Below the pieces are notes generated by a model. It was not told where the DNA came from. It was given only the letters and a program-made list of their open reading frames with translations, and searched no databases. This document shows positions 6,331-8,411 of a DNA stretch of 8,411 nucleotides, one piece after another. A program made the position numbers and the translations under genes. Location of the stretch: NCBI GenBank assembly GCA_016195205.1, contig JACQAB010000094.1, forward strand, positions 1 to 8,411, given 5' to 3'. The DNA is from Pseudomonadota bacterium (GTDB lineage: Bacteria > Pseudomonadota > Alphaproteobacteria > UBA9219 > RGZA01). Positions within the stretch are counted from its first letter, which is position 1. Each line of letters opens with the position of its first letter.

Positions 6331-6869
6331 CCACCTTCTTTCTTCGCCTTCGCCGCCAGAACCCGCGCAATCTGCCCCGCCGGCGCCTTCAAAAGCACCG
6401 CCATGCGCGTCGCCGGAGTCTGCAATATGCCCACGATCCGGGCGCGCAATTCGTTCAACGGCGGCAGCGAGGCCAGCTTCTGCGTGGCCTTCGCATCCAG
6501 CAGCTGCCCATCCATGTTGGCGCCGATGACTTTCAGCTTGTCGTTGCCCTTGGCGAAATCGACCAAAACCTTGGCCACGCCCACCGGGTCTTTGGCGAAA
6601 GCCAGCGCGGTGGGGCCCTTCAGGAAGCTGATCAGGTTTTCGAACGGCGTGCCCTTCAGCGCGATGCGCGCCAGCGTGTTCTTGGTGACGCGGAAAACCG
6701 CGCCCGCGCCGCGGATCTTGGTGCGCAGCCCGGTGACTTCCATCACGCTCAGGCCCTGGCTTTCCACCACCACGCCAAAGGTCTGCCCGGCCATGGCAGC
6801 CTTCAGACCTTCAATCGCATCGCCCTTGGCGACGCGCTGCTTGTTCATGATCACTTGATGTTTCGTCAT
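6327..6869 (-). CDS. rplJ: 50S ribosomal protein L10
   Basis: L10 anchors the L7/L12 dimers to the large subunit at the base of the stalk, and in many bacteria it represses its own operon by binding the mRNA leader. The product is 180 residues, a little longer than the usual 165-175. Family features are visible: an N-terminal domain with GLSVMEVTGLRTKIRGAG then FRVTKNTLARIAL (about 39-71), FLKGPTALAFAKDPVG (about 83-98), and a C-terminal helix rich in alanine and lysine (residues 158-178) that would carry the L7/L12 dimers. I chose the ATG at 6869 because AAGGAG stands eight bases before it and the product begins MTKHQVIMNKQRV. A longer in-frame start at 6905 lies within the leader and adds an atypical dozen residues. 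The C-terminus KKEGG ends at a TAG inside hairpin element C. Confidence 0.97.
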   Translation of the reverse strand: MTKHQVIMNKQRVAKGDAIEGLKAAMAGQTFGVVVESQGLSVMEVTGLRTKIRGAGAVFRVTKNTLARIALKGTPFENLISFLKGPTALAFAKDPVGVAKVLVDFAKGNDKLKVIGANMDGQLLDAKATQKLASLPPLNELRARIVGILQTPATRMAVLLKAPAGQIARVLAAKAKKEGG

Positions 6870-6927
6870 AAATCTCTCTCCTTCGGCGCGGTAAAAACCA
6901 CGCAAAACGATTTCAGAACATGAAGGG

Positions 6928-6956
6928 AGAAGAAAAGCGCGCCGGAACGCGTCCGG
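6928..6956 (-). terminator. Possible attenuator hairpin in the rplJ leader
   Basis: On the minus strand CCGGA (from 6956) and TCCGG (ending at 6942) form a 5-bp stem with loop CGCGT. This is followed by CGCGC and then a pyrimidine-rich TTTTCTTCTCCC. An outer GCG/CGC pairing may extend it. It lies between the L10-type hairpin and the rplJ start, the position expected for an attenuator controlled by L10 binding. The stem is short and the U-tract broken, so this is tentative. Confidence 0.3.
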
Positions 6957-7000
6957 ACTTCGCTCAAACTCTTCGCCGTTTCTGCTTTGGATATTTAAGT

Positions 7001-7047
7001 TCGGTCATTCTTCTCTGTGCCTTGAGGCACAACCGTCGAATGACCCG
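7001..7047 (-). promoter_or_regulatory. L10 leader-type autoregulatory RNA structure
   Basis: In the mRNA sense (minus strand) an 8-bp outer stem GGTCATTC/GAATGACC (7045-7038 with 7010-7003) encloses an asymmetric internal loop (GACGGT on one side, GAGAA on the other). A 6-bp hairpin TGTGCC/GGCACA follows, with its 4-nt loop at 7022-7025. A helix, a purine-rich asymmetric loop and a capping helix upstream of rplJ are what is known for L10(L7/L12) leader binding sites, where the loop forms a kink-turn. The stems are seen directly; the assignment rests on position and shape. Confidence 0.6.
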
Positions 7048-7080
7048 ACACCAAAGGTCTTTGAAATCGGGTACTAATCA

Positions 7081-7161
7081 GGCGTTAGTTGTTAGGCGTT
7101 AGGCGTTAGGGAGTCAAATGTTTTTCTATTTACTAACGCCTAATTCCTAATGCCTAACGCC
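7081..7161. repeat. Hairpin element B: inverted repeat of GGCGTTA heptads
   Basis: Each 29-nt arm (7081-7109 and 7133-7161) consists of four 7-bp units close to GGCGTTA plus a final G. Read against each other, the arms match at 24 of 29 positions, with both end units perfect and the mismatches confined to the two middle units. The loop is 23 nt and AT-rich. The element starts about ten bases after the rplA stop, within the rplA-rplJ spacer, and precedes the L10 leader structure on the transcript. Confidence 0.9.
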
Positions 7162-7171
7162 TTTTGCTTAA

Positions 7172-7858
7172 CTATCCAGCCACGCTCGCCAATTCAACGC
7201 GCACGCCGGGGCCCATGGTGGAAGACAGGCTGATTTTCTGGATGAACACGCCCTTCACGCCCGCCGGCTTGGCCTTCGACAGCGCGCCCATGAAGGCGCG
7301 GATGTTATCGGCAAGCTGCTTTTCGCTGAAAGACGCCTTGCCCACGCCGGCATGAATGATGCCAGCCTTTTCAACGCGGAACTCGATCGAACCGGCCTTG
7401 GCCGATTTCACCGCTTCCGCCACGTTGGCGGTAACCGTGCCGAGTTTGGGGTTGGGCATCAGGCCGCGCGGGCCCAGCACCTTGCCCAGCTTGCCGACGA
7501 TGACCATGCAATCCGGCGCGGCGATCACGCGCTCGAAGCCCATTTCGCCGGCTTCGATTTTCGCCGCCAGGTCTTCCGCGCCCACGAACTCGGCGCCCGC
7601 CGCCTTCGCGGCATCAGCCTTGTCACCCTTGGCGAACACTGCCACGCGCACCGATTTACCGGTGCCGTGCGGCAGCTGCACCATGCCGCGCACATTCTGG
7701 TCGTTCTGCTTGGGATCGACGCCGAGATTCACCGCGATTTCCACGGTCTCGTCGAACTTGGCGTTGGCGGCGCCCTTGACGCGCTTCACCGCTTCGTCCA
7801 GCGCCATGGGCGCTTTGGGATGATTTTCCAGGGCCTTTTTCATGCGTTTGCTGGTCAT
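7172..7858 (-). CDS. rplA: 50S ribosomal protein L1
   Basis: L1 forms the stalk near the tRNA exit site of the large subunit, binds 23S rRNA and, in well-studied bacteria, represses translation of the L11-L1 operon. The product is 228 residues, the normal length. It shows the family's conserved blocks: NDQNVRGMVQLPHGTGKSVRVAVF (about 52-75) and the signature around KLGKVLGPRGLMPNPKLGTV (123-142), with SAKAGSIEFRVEKAGIIHAGVGK following. The ATG at 7858 is one base after the rplK stop, and a GGTGGAG ribosome site lies inside the end of rplK, so the two are clearly co-transcribed and probably coupled. The N-terminus lacks the common MAKKGKR start but is otherwise ordinary. It is followed by hairpin element B. 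Confidence 0.98.
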   Translation of the reverse strand: MTSKRMKKALENHPKAPMALDEAVKRVKGAANAKFDETVEIAVNLGVDPKQNDQNVRGMVQLPHGTGKSVRVAVFAKGDKADAAKAAGAEFVGAEDLAAKIEAGEMGFERVIAAPDCMVIVGKLGKVLGPRGLMPNPKLGTVTANVAEAVKSAKAGSIEFRVEKAGIIHAGVGKASFSEKQLADNIRAFMGALSKAKPAGVKGVFIQKISLSSTMGPGVRVELASVAG

Positions 7859-7859
7859 G

Positions 7860-8294
7860 TTATTTCTCCACCACGGTGACGCCCATCGAGCGCGCGGTGC
7901 CCTTGATCTGCTCCATGGCCGCTTCAACCGTGTGGCAGTTAAGATCGGGCATCTTTATTTTCGCGATTTCCTGAATCTGGGCGAGGGTGATTTTGCCCAC
8001 CGGGTCCTGCACGCCGGTGGTGCTGGCGCCGGATTCAATCTTCGCCGCCTTCTTGATGAAATAGCTGTTCGGCGGGGTTTTGGTGACGAAGGTGAAGCTG
8101 CGATCCGAGAACGCGGTGATCACCACCGGAATCGGCATGCCCTTTTCGGCGCTTTGCGTGCGCGCGTTGAACTGCTTGCAGAATTCCATGATGTTCAGGC
8201 CCTTCTGTCCCAAGGCCGGCCCGATGGGCGGCGAGGGGTTGGCGCCGCCGGCGGGCACCTGCAGCTTGATAAAACCGACAACTTCTTTGGCCAT
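7860..8294 (-). CDS. rplK: 50S ribosomal protein L11
   Basis: L11 binds the GTPase-associated region of 23S rRNA and is needed for RelA-dependent stringent response and for efficient factor function. The protein is 144 residues, the normal size. The N-terminal domain has the highly conserved KLQVPAGGANPSPPIGPALGQKGLNIMEFCK (10-40), including the proline-rich PSPPIGPALG. The C-terminal rRNA-binding domain includes KITLAQIQEIAKIKMPDLN (101-119), and the end, GTARSMGVTVVE, is the known L11 signature. The ATG at 8294 is preceded by GGTGGAGAG at normal spacing; an ATG at 8321 would add nine atypical residues that run into hairpin element A and is rejected. It is the first complete gene of the cluster. 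Confidence 0.98.
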   Translation of the reverse strand: MAKEVVGFIKLQVPAGGANPSPPIGPALGQKGLNIMEFCKQFNARTQSAEKGMPIPVVITAFSDRSFTFVTKTPPNSYFIKKAAKIESGASTTGVQDPVGKITLAQIQEIAKIKMPDLNCHTVEAAMEQIKGTARSMGVTVVEK

Positions 8295-8316
8295 GTCTTC
8301 TCTCCACCATTTGAAA

Positions 8317-8390
8317 GGCATTAGGTCCTAGGCCTTATTAGGCACTAGGATTCTTTTCCTAACGCCTATGGCCTAGGGCCTAGTGCCTAT
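8317..8390. repeat. Hairpin element A: inverted repeat of TAGGCNN heptads
   Basis: Read on the minus strand, the arm at 8390-8358 contains consecutive heptads beginning TAGG (for example TAGGCAC, TAGGCCC, TAGGCGT). The opposite arm (8317-8349) carries similar TAGG-type units on the plus strand with one 3-bp slip. Blocks CCTAGGCC and AGGC..TAGG pair across an 8-nt loop. The element fills the spacer between the upstream gene's TAG stop (8387-8389) and the rplK ribosome site, so the stop codon is part of the first heptad. Confidence 0.8.
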
Positions 8391-8411
8391 TTTTTCTTGG
8401 ATGCGAATGCC
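8387..8411 (-). CDS. 3' end of the gene upstream of rplK (partial)
   Basis: In the minus-strand frame that ends at the TAG at 8387-8389, the window edge encodes ...AFASKKK. The gene before rplK is commonly nusG, which makes NusG the first guess, but the tail is not a typical NusG C-terminus and too little is visible to name it. It is also possible that the frame is chance and the true gene ends beyond the window. The TAG stop lies inside hairpin element A. Confidence 0.35.

Noticed and set aside
6267..8390. CRISPR-like or telomere-like repeats (TTAGGC units)
   Set aside because: The units are 7-8 bp with no spacers and occur as short inverted arms inside gene spacers, which fits neither a CRISPR array nor telomeric arrays.

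Overview
The window (8,411 bp, GC-rich) looks like chromosomal DNA of an alphaproteobacterium. The best evidence is the ribosomal protein set on the minus strand. L7/L12 in particular has the alphaproteobacterial style of N-terminus (DLSTLTVLEAAELSKLLE), an alanine/glycine hinge and a C-terminal domain ending KVELK. I cannot name a genus.

Layout, right to left (direction of transcription of the right half): the last codons of an unidentified upstream gene (end of window to 8387), then rplK (L11), rplA (L1), rplJ (L10) and rplL (L7/L12). rplK and rplA are separated by one base. A spacer of about 300 bp before rplJ carries a hairpin that fits an L10 autoregulatory leader and, nearer the gene, a possible attenuator. 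After rplL the usual rpoB-rpoC pair is missing. Instead there is a strong hairpin and a 227-residue protein I do not recognise (5071-5754, minus strand), which ends at a shared bidirectional terminator.

The left half holds two plus-strand genes of unknown function (426-1667 and 3507-5018). They appear to be diverged paralogues of each other and flank a minus-strand SulP-family anion transporter with a C-terminal STAS domain (1668-3386). The first paralogue and the transporter converge with no base between their stop codons. The second paralogue and the transporter diverge from a 120-bp region that contains a terminator-like hairpin and a possible 15-codon leader peptide. A possible 80-codon reading frame (187-429) precedes and overlaps the first paralogue.

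The most unusual structure is a family of three hairpin elements, one in each of three spacers of the ribosomal protein cluster. Their arms are built from degenerate 7-8 bp units (TAGGCNN or TTGGGGC type) arranged as inverted repeats. They begin at or just after the stop codon of the upstream gene, and in two cases the TAG stop lies inside the element. I see no CRISPR array, transposase gene, tRNA or rRNA.
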